Assembly: GCA_903840315.1 (NCBI GenBank)
Contig: CAIMFK010000007.1
Coordinates: 1-48,886 of the forward strand
Source of the DNA: an uncultured Candidatus Saccharibacteria bacterium
GTDB taxonomy: Bacteria; Patescibacteriota; Saccharimonadia; Saccharimonadales; UBA4665
Direction: 5' to 3'
DNA length: 48,886 bases
Of this stretch, positions 33,170-41,362 are shown piece by piece (the first letter of the stretch is position 1; each line of letters opens with the position of its first letter). The notes beneath the pieces are model-generated. The model was not told the DNA's origin. It was given only the letters and a program-made list of their open reading frames with translations, and searched no databases. The position numbers and the translations under genes are program-made.

Positions 33170-34474
33170 CTATTGATAGAAAATATTATAGTCAACTGAA
33201 GTGGTTGGTGCTGTGCTTCCAGCTCTTGTAGTTGTCATTGCTATTACAATACCATTTGAGAATTTTATTCCTTGAGTTGGAAATGCATTTGCACCACCGA
33301 ATGCTGGAATACCGAATGACATTGTTGGAGCAGTGGTCCCCAGGGTTGCGCTTCCGGTTGAGCTTACGTCAAATATCTGACAATATGCTACGGTGCTGTT
33401 GTTGTTAAAGAAATACCATCCATAAAGAGTTGACGGTGTATTTGTACCCGATGCCTTAATTGCTGTTAAGGTGTTTAATATTGAGTTTGATGCGGTCTGC
33501 ATTCCAACACCAGCAACCGCTGAGTTATTGACTTCAGTAGATAAAAAGGCTGGAGAGTTAGATTGACCTGTTATTGCTACTGCACCTGTACCAGAAGTAT
33601 AAGCTGAAGATAAAACTCTAACTACAGAAGTATACGCAGATTGTGGTACATAATAACTTACAGATGAGTTATCTGTTAAGGTTATAGTCGTACCTGGAGC
33701 TATGTATTTGTTGTTCTGAACATCCCAAATAGGAACGTTATAGTAAGTTGTGCTACCATCATCCGAAGCGGTTATTCCGAATTTAATACCTGAGTAAGTT
33801 CCATGTATCGTTACCAATGCCCAAGAAAAACCAGTTGCAGATGTAGATAAAATAGAACTTGATGAAGTAGTTATGCTACCAGTATTTCTAGCAGATACAG
33901 GTGTAGATGTAACTGAACCAGATACTTGAGCTAATATGTTTGTTGGTGCAAAAGGGACTGTTTTTAGTTCTAAAGTACCAGTGGCAGTACCAGATGTATA
34001 AGCAGTCATTCTAACTCTTAGATATCTGAAGTTACAAGAACCACTAATAATACCAGTAGTAGTCATAGTAGAGATTGGCTGTGTATTGTTTACCCAAGTA
34101 CCATAAACTGATACAAAGTTTGTATTATCGTTTGACCCTTGTAAGGTTAATGTACCTGCCCAAGTACCTGCTATTTGAAGTGCAAATGTTGAATAACCAC
34201 TAACATCAGTACTTGGCACTAAGTCAGCATTAAGAGCACCAGCAGTCAAAGACCCAACTTCTTTATAAGCAGGGGCTGTTAACTGAGCATTTTGTCCTGC
34301 CGCTGTTCCATCAGATTTAAGTACGTTGACAACATTTGTACCATCAGTTATTTTTGTTTGACTTGTTGATCCAGAAAGTGTTACAGGTACTGCGCTTTGA
34401 TCATTAGCTATAACTACTGGGGCAGAGTTTGCAGACGAAGTTTGACCGTTTGGATTTACAGGATTGTATGCCAT
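33170..34474 (-). CDS. Beta-rich phage structural-like protein
   Basis: A protein of 434 residues rich in Thr, Ser, Ala and Gly with no Cys in most of its length and no signal peptide. The opening NPNGQTSSANSAPVVIAND resembles the start of many phage tail or baseplate-associated proteins (NGQ...SAPVVIA-D-QS motif). Repeated strand patterns such as GTWAGTLTLQGSNDN and FRYLRVRMTAYTSGTATGTL suggest beta-sandwich domains. Its ATG is next to the upstream stop, showing co-translation. No function is assigned beyond a likely role as an extracellular or virion component. Confidence 0.6.
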   Translation of the reverse strand: MAYNPVNPNGQTSSANSAPVVIANDQSAVPVTLSGSTSQTKITDGTNVVNVLKSDGTAAGQNAQLTAPAYKEVGSLTAGALNADLVPSTDVSGYSTFALQIAGTWAGTLTLQGSNDNTNFVSVYGTWVNNTQPISTMTTTGIISGSCNFRYLRVRMTAYTSGTATGTLELKTVPFAPTNILAQVSGSVTSTPVSARNTGSITTSSSSILSTSATGFSWALVTIHGTYSGIKFGITASDDGSTTYYNVPIWDVQNNKYIAPGTTITLTDNSSVSYYVPQSAYTSVVRVLSSAYTSGTGAVAITGQSNSPAFLSTEVNNSAVAGVGMQTASNSILNTLTAIKASGTNTPSTLYGWYFFNNNSTVAYCQIFDVSSTGSATLGTTAPTMSFGIPAFGGANAFPTQGIKFSNGIVIAMTTTRAGSTAPTTSVDYNIFYQ

Positions 34475-34879
34475 TTAAATAACGAACCAATTAGAGCCAT
34501 TGCTGACCACTGTTACACTTACATACTGAACGGAAATTACAGCACTAGATCCCCCATCAATAGTTTGCGAAAGTACCGTGCTCACTGTTACCGTAGTACC
34601 TGTCGCATCAGTCTTTTTTACGGTGTAGAAGTTGCTATTATTAACCGCAGTAGGCAGAGTGATCGTAATACTACCAGAAGCTAGTACAGTTTCCCCTGGA
34701 TAAAGTTGCATTGAATAATTAGTAGACTGAACAGAGATAGTGCTTAAAAAACCAGCAGCTGTATGTGATGATGAAAGAAAGTTATTGAGGATAGCACCCC
34801 AAGCGCCACTATCTGAGCCTAGTGATGGTAATCTAACGGGATATGTACTTGTAGGTAAATTTGGGTAAGCGTTAGCCAC
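34475..34879 (-). CDS. Small tail-fibre-like protein
   Basis: A protein of 134 residues starting at GTG 34879 with a strong AAAGGAG site 8 nt upstream. The N-terminal LPSLGSDSGAWGAILNNFLS matches a pattern I recall at the start of tail-fibre and collar-like proteins (SDSGAWG-x-ILN-x-F). The rest is a beta-rich domain (VLASGSITITLPTAV, SVQYVSVTVVSNGSNW) as found in fibre tips. No signal peptide. It is the first gene of a three-gene minus-strand operon. Confidence 0.65.
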   Translation of the reverse strand: MANAYPNLPTSTYPVRLPSLGSDSGAWGAILNNFLSSSHTAAGFLSTISVQSTNYSMQLYPGETVLASGSITITLPTAVNNSNFYTVKKTDATGTTVTVSTVLSQTIDGGSSAVISVQYVSVTVVSNGSNWFVI

Positions 34880-34899
34880 TTCTATGACTCCTTTGATTA

Positions 34900-34930
34900 C
34901 ATTTTAACATGTAGCATGAGCATTTTTCAA
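34900..34930 (-). promoter_or_regulatory. Promoter of the tail-like operon
   Basis: On the minus strand TTGAAA (34930-34925) and TAAAAT (34906-34901) have an 18-bp spacer. The start near 34894 leaves a short leader with the AAAGGAG site. The divergent promoter for the gene at 34972 (TTTATA 34937-34942, TAACAT 34960-34965) lies next to it. Confidence 0.6.
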
Positions 34931-34971
34931 AAATGATTTATATTCTTTATCACTTATGGTAACATTTGTTT

Positions 34972-35592
34972 ATGCAGCCCAAAATGAGAATTAAAAGTAC
35001 CTCAATTCTAAGTCTTTTCCTAGCCCTTACACTAATCTTGGGTGGAGCAACTGTAGTTAGCGCTGCAACCGCAAACACAACCATCACTTCAGTCGTTAGT
35101 CCTGTTATTGCCGTCACATCAACAGGATCGGTTGCGCTACCTGTAACTCCAAGTGGAGCTGGTGTTCAAACCGTAGCAAGCGATACCGTGACTGTAAATA
35201 CTAACGACTCCGTAGGATATACACTAACTCTAGCTAGCTCTTCAGCTACCGTGACCTTAACTAGTGGTGCAAACACCATTCCTGCTTCAACGGGTACGCA
35301 AACTACACCTGTTGTCCAAACAGCAAATAGCTGGGGATATTGTGTTTCAGGTGTTGGAGGCTTTGCTGCAACATGTCCTGCCAGCGCAACTTCAAACCAA
35401 GCAATAAGCGCAACATATAAATTTGCTGGAATACCAGCATCAGGTGCTGCCAACACAATAGCAAACCCAGGCACAGCTCAAACATATGCTACTAACGCCA
35501 CGACAACTGTTTGGTATGGCGTAGCTGCAAATACCACCCTGGCTTCTGGATCTTATACTGGAACAGTAGTTTACACGGCTACTGCTAACTAG
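34972..35592 (+). CDS. Secreted surface protein of a WxL-like locus (paralogue A)
   Basis: Starting at ATG 34972 the protein has 206 residues; the -10 TAACAT (34960-34965) puts the transcript start on this ATG. A signal peptide (about 1-31) ends in TVVSAAT. The mature part is Thr, Ala and Ser-rich with strands and only a pair of cysteines (YCVSGVGGFAATC). The C-terminal part, with SWGYCVSGVGGF, TTVWYGVAANTTL and SGSYTGTVVYTATAN, aligns with the protein at 36540. Layout and context recall small WxL proteins that bind cell walls, but the W-x-L motif itself is replaced by VWYGV. Confidence 0.7.
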   Translation: MQPKMRIKSTSILSLFLALTLILGGATVVSAATANTTITSVVSPVIAVTSTGSVALPVTPSGAGVQTVASDTVTVNTNDSVGYTLTLASSSATVTLTSGANTIPASTGTQTTPVVQTANSWGYCVSGVGGFAATCPASATSNQAISATYKFAGIPASGAANTIANPGTAQTYATNATTTVWYGVAANTTLASGSYTGTVVYTATAN

Positions 35593-35631
35593 CATGCTTA
35601 ATGCAAAATTATTAATTGATAAATCCCCTCT

Positions 35632-36543
35632 ATGAATGGACATGTAAAAGCCAAGATAATAATAATTTTATTTGGCATTTTCTTCTTAGTGCCTCAACAT
35701 GCATTTGCTGATAGTCAAACGCTCGCTGTGAGTCCAACCAATGTTCAGTTAAAACTGGATAGGGGCAAGGTCAGCCAGGGATCTTTCAATATAATAAATC
35801 AAGGAACCGGAACATACAGTTTCAATGTTTATGCAACCCCTTATAGCGTAAAAGGCGAGGACTATACCCCTGACTATGTCCCAATTGCAGGCGCTACAAA
35901 TATTTCAAATTGGTTTAAGTTCTCTTTAAAGAATTCAACCGCTTCCGAGGGTCAGTCTATTGAGGTTGACTATACTGTGACTGTACCGAGCGATGTTCTT
36001 GATGGTGGATATTATGCTGTTGCATTTGGCGAGACAAACAACCCTAAAGCTGCTCTCGGAGTCACAATTAATGAACGAGTAGGAATGCTTTTCTTTATAC
36101 AAGTGGGTGATAATGTAGTAAAAAAAGGGTCAATAGCTTCGTTCACTTCAAAGTTCTTGCAGTATCCACCCTTAACTTCAACTATAAGAGTTATGAATAA
36201 TGGCTCAACTTATTTCCAGGCTAATTATCAGTACACAGTTAAAGATATTTTCGGAGGCACTAAATTATCTCTAACCGCTCAAAGAGTCATCCTGCCTCAA
36301 ACTATTAGAAAGCTTGATTTACCTTGGAAAAATTCACCCTCTATCGGTCTTTTTAAAGTTTCAGGTAATGTCAATTTCTTAGGCCAAGATCATTTCACTG
36401 GTACTAAATATGTGCTTGTTATGTCACGCCCAATAAGAATAATTTCAATCATAGTCACAGCCGTATTGGTAATATTATTCATAGTCACAACTTTCATAAG
36501 CAAAAAAAATAAGCGACGAAATAAATATTCCAAACGAAAATGA
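35632..36543 (+). CDS. Membrane-anchored DUF916/WxLIP-like surface protein
   Basis: A protein of 303 residues with a signal peptide (about 1-26, VPQHAFADS), an Ig-like beta domain beginning LAVSPTNVQLKLDRGKVSQG, a segment FKFSLKNSTASEGQSIEVDY, a second beta domain, and a C-terminal membrane helix (about 265-289) with a very basic tail (KKNKRRNKYSKRK). This matches the plan of DUF916/DUF3324 proteins that pair with WxL proteins in Gram-positive bacteria. It lies between two paralogous secreted proteins, and its stop overlaps the next ATG (ATGA). Role in anchoring or displaying those proteins is inferred. Confidence 0.7.
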   Translation: MNGHVKAKIIIILFGIFFLVPQHAFADSQTLAVSPTNVQLKLDRGKVSQGSFNIINQGTGTYSFNVYATPYSVKGEDYTPDYVPIAGATNISNWFKFSLKNSTASEGQSIEVDYTVTVPSDVLDGGYYAVAFGETNNPKAALGVTINERVGMLFFIQVGDNVVKKGSIASFTSKFLQYPPLTSTIRVMNNGSTYFQANYQYTVKDIFGGTKLSLTAQRVILPQTIRKLDLPWKNSPSIGLFKVSGNVNFLGQDHFTGTKYVLVMSRPIRIISIIVTAVLVILFIVTTFISKKNKRRNKYSKRK

Positions 36544-37154
36544 ATAAAATATTAAGATATTTCGCTTTAATTGCGATTCTTATTACGACTATTTTCCTGA
36601 TTCCAGCAATTAGTGCCTCAGCCCTAAATTATGGACAAGGTACTTATGGAACATGCACATACAATACTTGCGGCATAAGCATTACAAGCTCAAGCAATAT
36701 TAGCGTAAATATAACTCCTAATACTTCTGGAACCTGCTCGATTAATAATGATAATGTTGTTGTTACTACCGATAGCTCAACTGGTTATAGCTTAACTGTA
36801 TCTACCAATAGCTCATCCAACTCCCTCTCAAATGGTGGTTCGAACATAACATCAACTGCTGGGACATATAGTGTTCCATCCACTCTAGGCATTAATCAGT
36901 GGGGCTATAGAGTAGATGGTGTTGGTGGTTTTGGGGTGGGGCCTACATCAGCAATATCTAATGTAGCTTATCCTATTTCCACATTGTTTGCTGGTGCACC
37001 ACCTAATACGGGAACTGTAACGACAATTATCAACACTAGTTCGCCTGCAAATCCTGCTGTAACGACTGAAGTTTGGTACGGTGTTTGTGCGGATACGAGT
37101 CTTAACTCTGGAACATATAACGGTACTATTTTGTATTCGGCAACGACTAACTAG
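36540..37154 (+). CDS. Secreted surface protein of a WxL-like locus (paralogue B)
   Basis: A protein of 204 residues with a signal peptide (about 1-28, PAISASALN). It aligns with the protein at 34972 in its second half: QWGYRVDGVGGFG against SWGYCVSGVGGFA, TEVWYGVCADTSL against TTVWYGVAANTTL, and SGTYNGTILYSATTN against SGSYTGTVVYTATAN. The N-terminal half has several cysteines (GTCTYNTCG, GTCSIN) missing in the other copy. It is translationally coupled to the membrane-anchored protein. Likely surface-exposed. Confidence 0.7.
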   Translation: MNKILRYFALIAILITTIFLIPAISASALNYGQGTYGTCTYNTCGISITSSSNISVNITPNTSGTCSINNDNVVVTTDSSTGYSLTVSTNSSSNSLSNGGSNITSTAGTYSVPSTLGINQWGYRVDGVGGFGVGPTSAISNVAYPISTLFAGAPPNTGTVTTIINTSSPANPAVTTEVWYGVCADTSLNSGTYNGTILYSATTN

Positions 37155-37220
37155 TACCGCATCATTTGACAGTAGCTGTAATAAAAACTATACTGTTAAT
37201 TAATAAAACTAAAAATAAAT

Positions 37221-37403
37221 ATGATAAAAGTAGAAAATATCCTCACTCAAGAAATGAATAGACGCCAATTTTTGGGCGTTATTGGTCTTGGGATTATTAC
37301 GCTTTTTGGAATACCAACCCTTTTGGGTGTCCTAAGTCCTGACAGAAAACAAGAAAATACTAACATTTCATCTGGATATGGCGCATCAAGTTACGGAATG
37401 TAA
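37221..37403 (+). CDS. Tiny protein with a twin-arginine signal
   Basis: A protein of 60 residues. MNRRQFLGVIGLGIITLFGI is a textbook Tat signal (R-R-x-F-L followed by a moderate hydrophobic stretch), starting at residue 12; ATG 37254 could be the real start, giving 49 residues. The rest is only about 25 residues, ending SSGYGASSYGM, so the exported part is very small and no typical A-x-A cleavage site is seen; it may stay membrane-anchored. TatA and TatC are encoded 7 kb upstream. Function unknown. Confidence 0.65.
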   Translation: MIKVENILTQEMNRRQFLGVIGLGIITLFGIPTLLGVLSPDRKQENTNISSGYGASSYGM

Positions 37404-37469
37404 AAATATATAATTTTCACTGTTATCTAATCTAATACTGTTTTATACTAAAAGGTATAAGTATTGCCA

Positions 37470-39065
37470 ATGATTGAAAAAACTAAAAAAAGATTAACAA
37501 AAAAATTAACCTTAAGCAGTGCAGCTACTCTTTTGGTTGCCTCAGCTTTCATGAGTCAACTACTTAGCCTTGTAAGAACAAAACTAGTTAATGCAAACTT
37601 TCCAGCTGTAGGCATTCACTCTACAGACTCATATTTTGCAGCTTTCAATATTCCAGATTTCTTCTATTTCACTATAGCGGCAGGTGCGCTAGGTGTTGCT
37701 TTCATGCCAATTTTAGCAGAGCATCTATACAGAAACGACCGAAAGGGTATTTGGGAACTGTCTAATAGCCTAATGAATCTCTTGGCAATAATAATGGGGC
37801 TAGTCGGAGTATTTATATTTATTTTTGCCAGACCTCTTATCCAGAATATTGTTGCTCCAAACCTTGGGCCAACACAGTTGGATGACGCAGTGACAATAAT
37901 GCGTTTTTTGGCATTCAATCCCTTTCTTTTTACTCTCTCAGGAATTTTGTCCAGTGTGCAGCAAACATTCGGTAGATTTTTCTTTTTCGCAATTGCCCCA
38001 ATCTTCTATAACATTTGCATAATCCTAAGTATTTTTATATTCAAAGATAATATAGGTGTTGTTGGGCTTGGTATTGGAGCATTGTCTGGAGCGGTATTGC
38101 AACTACTTATAATTCTTTTGGGCAATCGCAAATTAGATTTCTATTGGAAACCAAAAATTATCTGGAGAAGCAGGGACTTTAAGCGAATTTTACGTAATCT
38201 TCCACCAAGGGCACTTGATCAGGGAATGGATCAGATGGAAAACATTGTTGAAACTAATTTCGCCACAAGAATCGGACAAGGCTACGTATCCTACTGGAAT
38301 AACGCCTACACACTTGCAGCCGCTCCAGCACTGCTAATTGGTACGGCTATATCGACTGCAGCATTTCCTCGCCTCGCTAACAGGCTTGCCGCCGGAAGAT
38401 ATGATTTATTTCGTATCGATTTCTTGAGAGTACTTAGAATAATAACCTGGATTATAATGCCAGTAATTGTTATCTGTTATTTTGCTAGAGGATATTTGGC
38501 TCGACTTATTTTTTCCAGAAACGCCCCAGAAATATCTTTAATTTTTGGGTATTTAACTGTAGCCATATTTTTTAGAACCATATATGCAATTGTATCTCGA
38601 TGGTTCTATGCTCAAAATGACACCAAAACTCCTCTTTTCGTATCAATCTTCACAATATCTTTCAATGTTTTCCTGGTGTGGTATTTAACGAAACCTTCCA
38701 GCTACGGTGCTGCAGGGTTAGCTATTGCGGCATCGATTGTTGCTATGGTTGAGGTCTTGATTCTTTTAGTGATTATGGTTAAGCGCGATCATTTACTATT
38801 TAATCGAGGCTTTTTTGGTGGAATTCTTAAAATTTTTTCAGTAACTGGTTTCTCAGTTATAGCTGGAGTAATAACTCTTACCTTCTTGCCTCTTGGATCC
38901 CTAGATAAAGGGTTCTTTTTGCTAGGGTTTAAGCTGTTAATAATAGCTAGCGTAATCTTTAGTGTTCATATTGGAATGTCATATTTATTTGGGCTTGAAG
39001 AGGCCTCGATTGTTGTTAAGAAAATAAAAAGAATTATTTTAAAACCTTTAGGGGTGGAATACTAG
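37470..39065 (+). CDS. murJ: Lipid II flippase MurJ
   Basis: From ATG 37470 the protein has 531 residues and about 14 hydrophobic segments (MVF superfamily). Family marks are the ASAFMSQLLSLVRTKLV start, DSYFAAFNIPDFFYF, GVAFMPILAEH, and a conserved GTAISTAAFPRLANR loop. It moves lipid-linked peptidoglycan precursor to the outer face of the membrane. It fits with the Mur ligase at the left edge and shows that a cell wall is made. The longest frame starts at TTG 37464; ATG 37470 is preferred (-10 TATAAG 37456-37461). Confidence 0.9.
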   Translation: MIEKTKKRLTKKLTLSSAATLLVASAFMSQLLSLVRTKLVNANFPAVGIHSTDSYFAAFNIPDFFYFTIAAGALGVAFMPILAEHLYRNDRKGIWELSNSLMNLLAIIMGLVGVFIFIFARPLIQNIVAPNLGPTQLDDAVTIMRFLAFNPFLFTLSGILSSVQQTFGRFFFFAIAPIFYNICIILSIFIFKDNIGVVGLGIGALSGAVLQLLIILLGNRKLDFYWKPKIIWRSRDFKRILRNLPPRALDQGMDQMENIVETNFATRIGQGYVSYWNNAYTLAAAPALLIGTAISTAAFPRLANRLAAGRYDLFRIDFLRVLRIITWIIMPVIVICYFARGYLARLIFSRNAPEISLIFGYLTVAIFFRTIYAIVSRWFYAQNDTKTPLFVSIFTISFNVFLVWYLTKPSSYGAAGLAIAASIVAMVEVLILLVIMVKRDHLLFNRGFFGGILKIFSVTGFSVIAGVITLTFLPLGSLDKGFFLLGFKLLIIASVIFSVHIGMSYLFGLEEASIVVKKIKRIILKPLGVEY

Positions 39066-39090
39066 TCCAACTATTTGTATAATGCCGGAG

Positions 39091-40875
39091 ATGGATTTAT
39101 CTAATATTCGTAATTTTTGTATTATTGCTCATATTGATCATGGTAAAAGTACTTTAGCTGATCGGCTCCTTGAAGAGACCGGTACTATTGAACGCCGCAA
39201 TATGAGAAATCAGCTGCTAGATAAGATGGATCTCGAACGCGAAAGAGGAATAACTATTAAGTTGGCTCCTGTTCGAATGAATCACAATGGCTACAGTCTT
39301 AACCTAATTGATACTCCAGGGCACGTAGACTTTAGCTATGAGGTATCAAGGAGCCTTAATGCCTGTGAGGGCGCTCTGCTTGTCGTAGATGCGTCTCAGG
39401 GCATACAGGCTCAAACTCTTGCTAACGTATATCTTGCTATGGCCGCTGATCTCGAAATAATTCCAGTTCTTAATAAGATTGATCTTCCCGCCGCAGACGT
39501 AGATAAAGTATCTCGTGAGGTTATTGGCCTTCTTGGTTGCAAAAAAGAGGACATACTCCTAGTAAGCGCTAAAACTGGAATGGGAGTGGATAAGGTACTT
39601 GATGCGGTAATTGAAAGAATTCCAAGCCCTAAAGGCGAATCAGATAAACCAACAAAAGCGCTTATATTTGATAGCTACTATGATGATTACCGAGGGGTTA
39701 TCCTCTACGTTAGAGTTGTTGATGGTCAAATCAAGAAGGGCTCAGAAATTAAAATGATGTCAACTAAATCTGAGGGTATAGCTCTTGAAGTTGGTAGCCT
39801 AAATCCCGATCTCAATCCTCAAGCCTTACTTTCATGTGGCGAGATTGGTTATATTGTCACAAACCTAAAAAGTACTAGAGAGGCTAAGGTTGGAGATACT
39901 GTTACCTTGCTAGCAAATCCCGCTGAGACTTCACTGCCAGGCTATAAAGATGTAAGACCATTTGTTTATGCTGGCTTTTTCCCAAGTTCAAATGACCACT
40001 ATAAGACACTTAAAGATGCCATTGAAAAACTAAGTTTATCTGATTCTGCCTTGCAATTCGAACCAGAAAATTCACCAGTACTGGGACATGGTTTCAGGAT
40101 AGGCTTCCTAGGGCTACTACATATGGATATTGTTAAGCAGAGACTAGAACGTGAATATGACCTCGATTTAATAATTACCAACCCATCCACTGATTACCAT
40201 GTTGAGCTAACCAGTGGTGAAAAATTCGTAATAAGATCAGCTTCAGACTTACCTGACGTCTCAACCGTTAAAGAAATAAAAGAGCCATGGATTAATGGTG
40301 AGATAGTGTTACCTAAGGATTATCTTGGACCAGTACTGCAGTTAATTGTTCAAAGACGAGGACTGCAAAAGAATATTAGCTATGTAGATGCGGACTTAGC
40401 GGTTATAGACTTTGAGGCACCACTAGCTAACCTTCTTACAGATTTTTACGATCAGCTAAAAAGTCTTACTAGCGGCTACGGTTCATTCAACTACGACATT
40501 AAAGATTACCGAGCCGAAGATCTAGTAAGGGTAGATTTCTACATTGCCGGAGAAAAGATGGATGCCCTAGCCATAATGCTGCACAGAAACGAAAGCGTTG
40601 CAGTCGGAAGAGAGGTCACAGCTAAGTTGAAGGATGTTATTCCGCGGCAACAATTTAAGGTAAGTATTCAGGCTGGTATTGGTGCTAGATTTATAGCCAG
40701 AGAAGATATAAGTGCCTTTAGGAAAGACGTAACTGGGTCTCTTTACGGTGGAGATGTGTCTAGAAAGAAAAAGCTCCTAGCAAAACAGAAGAAGGGTAAG
40801 GAAAGAATGAAGAGATTTGGAAAAGTCGACATTCCTTCAGAAGCCTTTACAGTTATGCTAAAAAGAGAAGATTAA
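39091..40875 (+). CDS. lepA: Translation elongation factor 4
   Basis: From ATG 39091 the protein has 594 residues; an earlier ATG at 39082 overlaps the -10 box TATAAT (39078-39083), so transcription should start at about 39090 and the true start is MDLSNIRNF. It has G1 AHIDHGKSTL, switch II DTPGHVDF, NKIDLP and SAK G motifs, then EF-G-like domains II, III and V, and the LepA-specific C-terminal domain with RKKKLLAKQKKGKERMKRFG. It is a ribosomal GTPase acting on stalled or mistranslocated ribosomes. Length equals the family standard. Confidence 0.97.
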   Translation: MDLSNIRNFCIIAHIDHGKSTLADRLLEETGTIERRNMRNQLLDKMDLERERGITIKLAPVRMNHNGYSLNLIDTPGHVDFSYEVSRSLNACEGALLVVDASQGIQAQTLANVYLAMAADLEIIPVLNKIDLPAADVDKVSREVIGLLGCKKEDILLVSAKTGMGVDKVLDAVIERIPSPKGESDKPTKALIFDSYYDDYRGVILYVRVVDGQIKKGSEIKMMSTKSEGIALEVGSLNPDLNPQALLSCGEIGYIVTNLKSTREAKVGDTVTLLANPAETSLPGYKDVRPFVYAGFFPSSNDHYKTLKDAIEKLSLSDSALQFEPENSPVLGHGFRIGFLGLLHMDIVKQRLEREYDLDLIITNPSTDYHVELTSGEKFVIRSASDLPDVSTVKEIKEPWINGEIVLPKDYLGPVLQLIVQRRGLQKNISYVDADLAVIDFEAPLANLLTDFYDQLKSLTSGYGSFNYDIKDYRAEDLVRVDFYIAGEKMDALAIMLHRNESVAVGREVTAKLKDVIPRQQFKVSIQAGIGARFIAREDISAFRKDVTGSLYGGDVSRKKKLLAKQKKGKERMKRFGKVDIPSEAFTVMLKRED

Positions 40876-41333
40876 TTGGCTTTAAAAGCTTTAAGATCGT
40901 CCAATATTTCCTGAGAATGGGTCTGAGGGTCGACGCCAATATATTCTTTTACGATATTACCGCTGGGGTCAATTAAGTAGGTGTTTCTGTGTATTCCAAA
41001 AAACTCTCGGCCCATAAATTTCTTTGGCCCCCATGCTCCATAAGCCTCAATAGTAGTGTGCTCAGGATCACTAAGTAGGGTAAAGTTCAGATCATTCTTA
41101 TCTGAGAATTTTTTGTGAGAAGCTACTGAGTCTTTAGATATACCAACAACGCTAGCTCCTGAAACAGTTTCGATGACTTCGCGCGCGTCCCTAAAATTAC
41201 ATGCTTCCTTAGTGCATCCTGGTGTGGCATCCTTAGGGTAAAAGTATAAAACTAGCCATCTGCCAGCATAATCCTTAAGGGTTTTATATTCCGAATTTTG
41301 ATCTTGAAGTTTGAAATCTGGTGCTTTTTTCAT
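40872..41333 (-). CDS. bcp: Peroxiredoxin of the Bcp/PrxQ type
   Basis: A thioredoxin-fold peroxidase of 153 residues. The peroxidatic cysteine is in DATPGCTKEACNFRD, with the second cysteine five residues later as in Bcp/PrxQ; GISKDSVASHKKFSDK and GVDPQTHSQEI also fit. It reduces hydroperoxides using thioredoxin. It converges with lepA, overlapping by 4 nt. On the minus strand TATACT (41347-41342) predicts a start 2 nt before the ATG; the box overlaps the divergent -10 of the gmk-like gene. Confidence 0.93.
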   Translation of the reverse strand: MKKAPDFKLQDQNSEYKTLKDYAGRWLVLYFYPKDATPGCTKEACNFRDAREVIETVSGASVVGISKDSVASHKKFSDKNDLNFTLLSDPEHTTIEAYGAWGPKKFMGREFFGIHRNTYLIDPSGNIVKEYIGVDPQTHSQEILDDLKAFKAN

Positions 41334-41362
41334 ATCCTTCTAGTATAGTTGATTACTAACAG

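Noticed and set aside
35166-35643. Minus-strand frames opposite the secreted protein at 34972
   Set aside because: Their compositions mirror the Thr/Ala-rich coding strand; no start signals or family marks.
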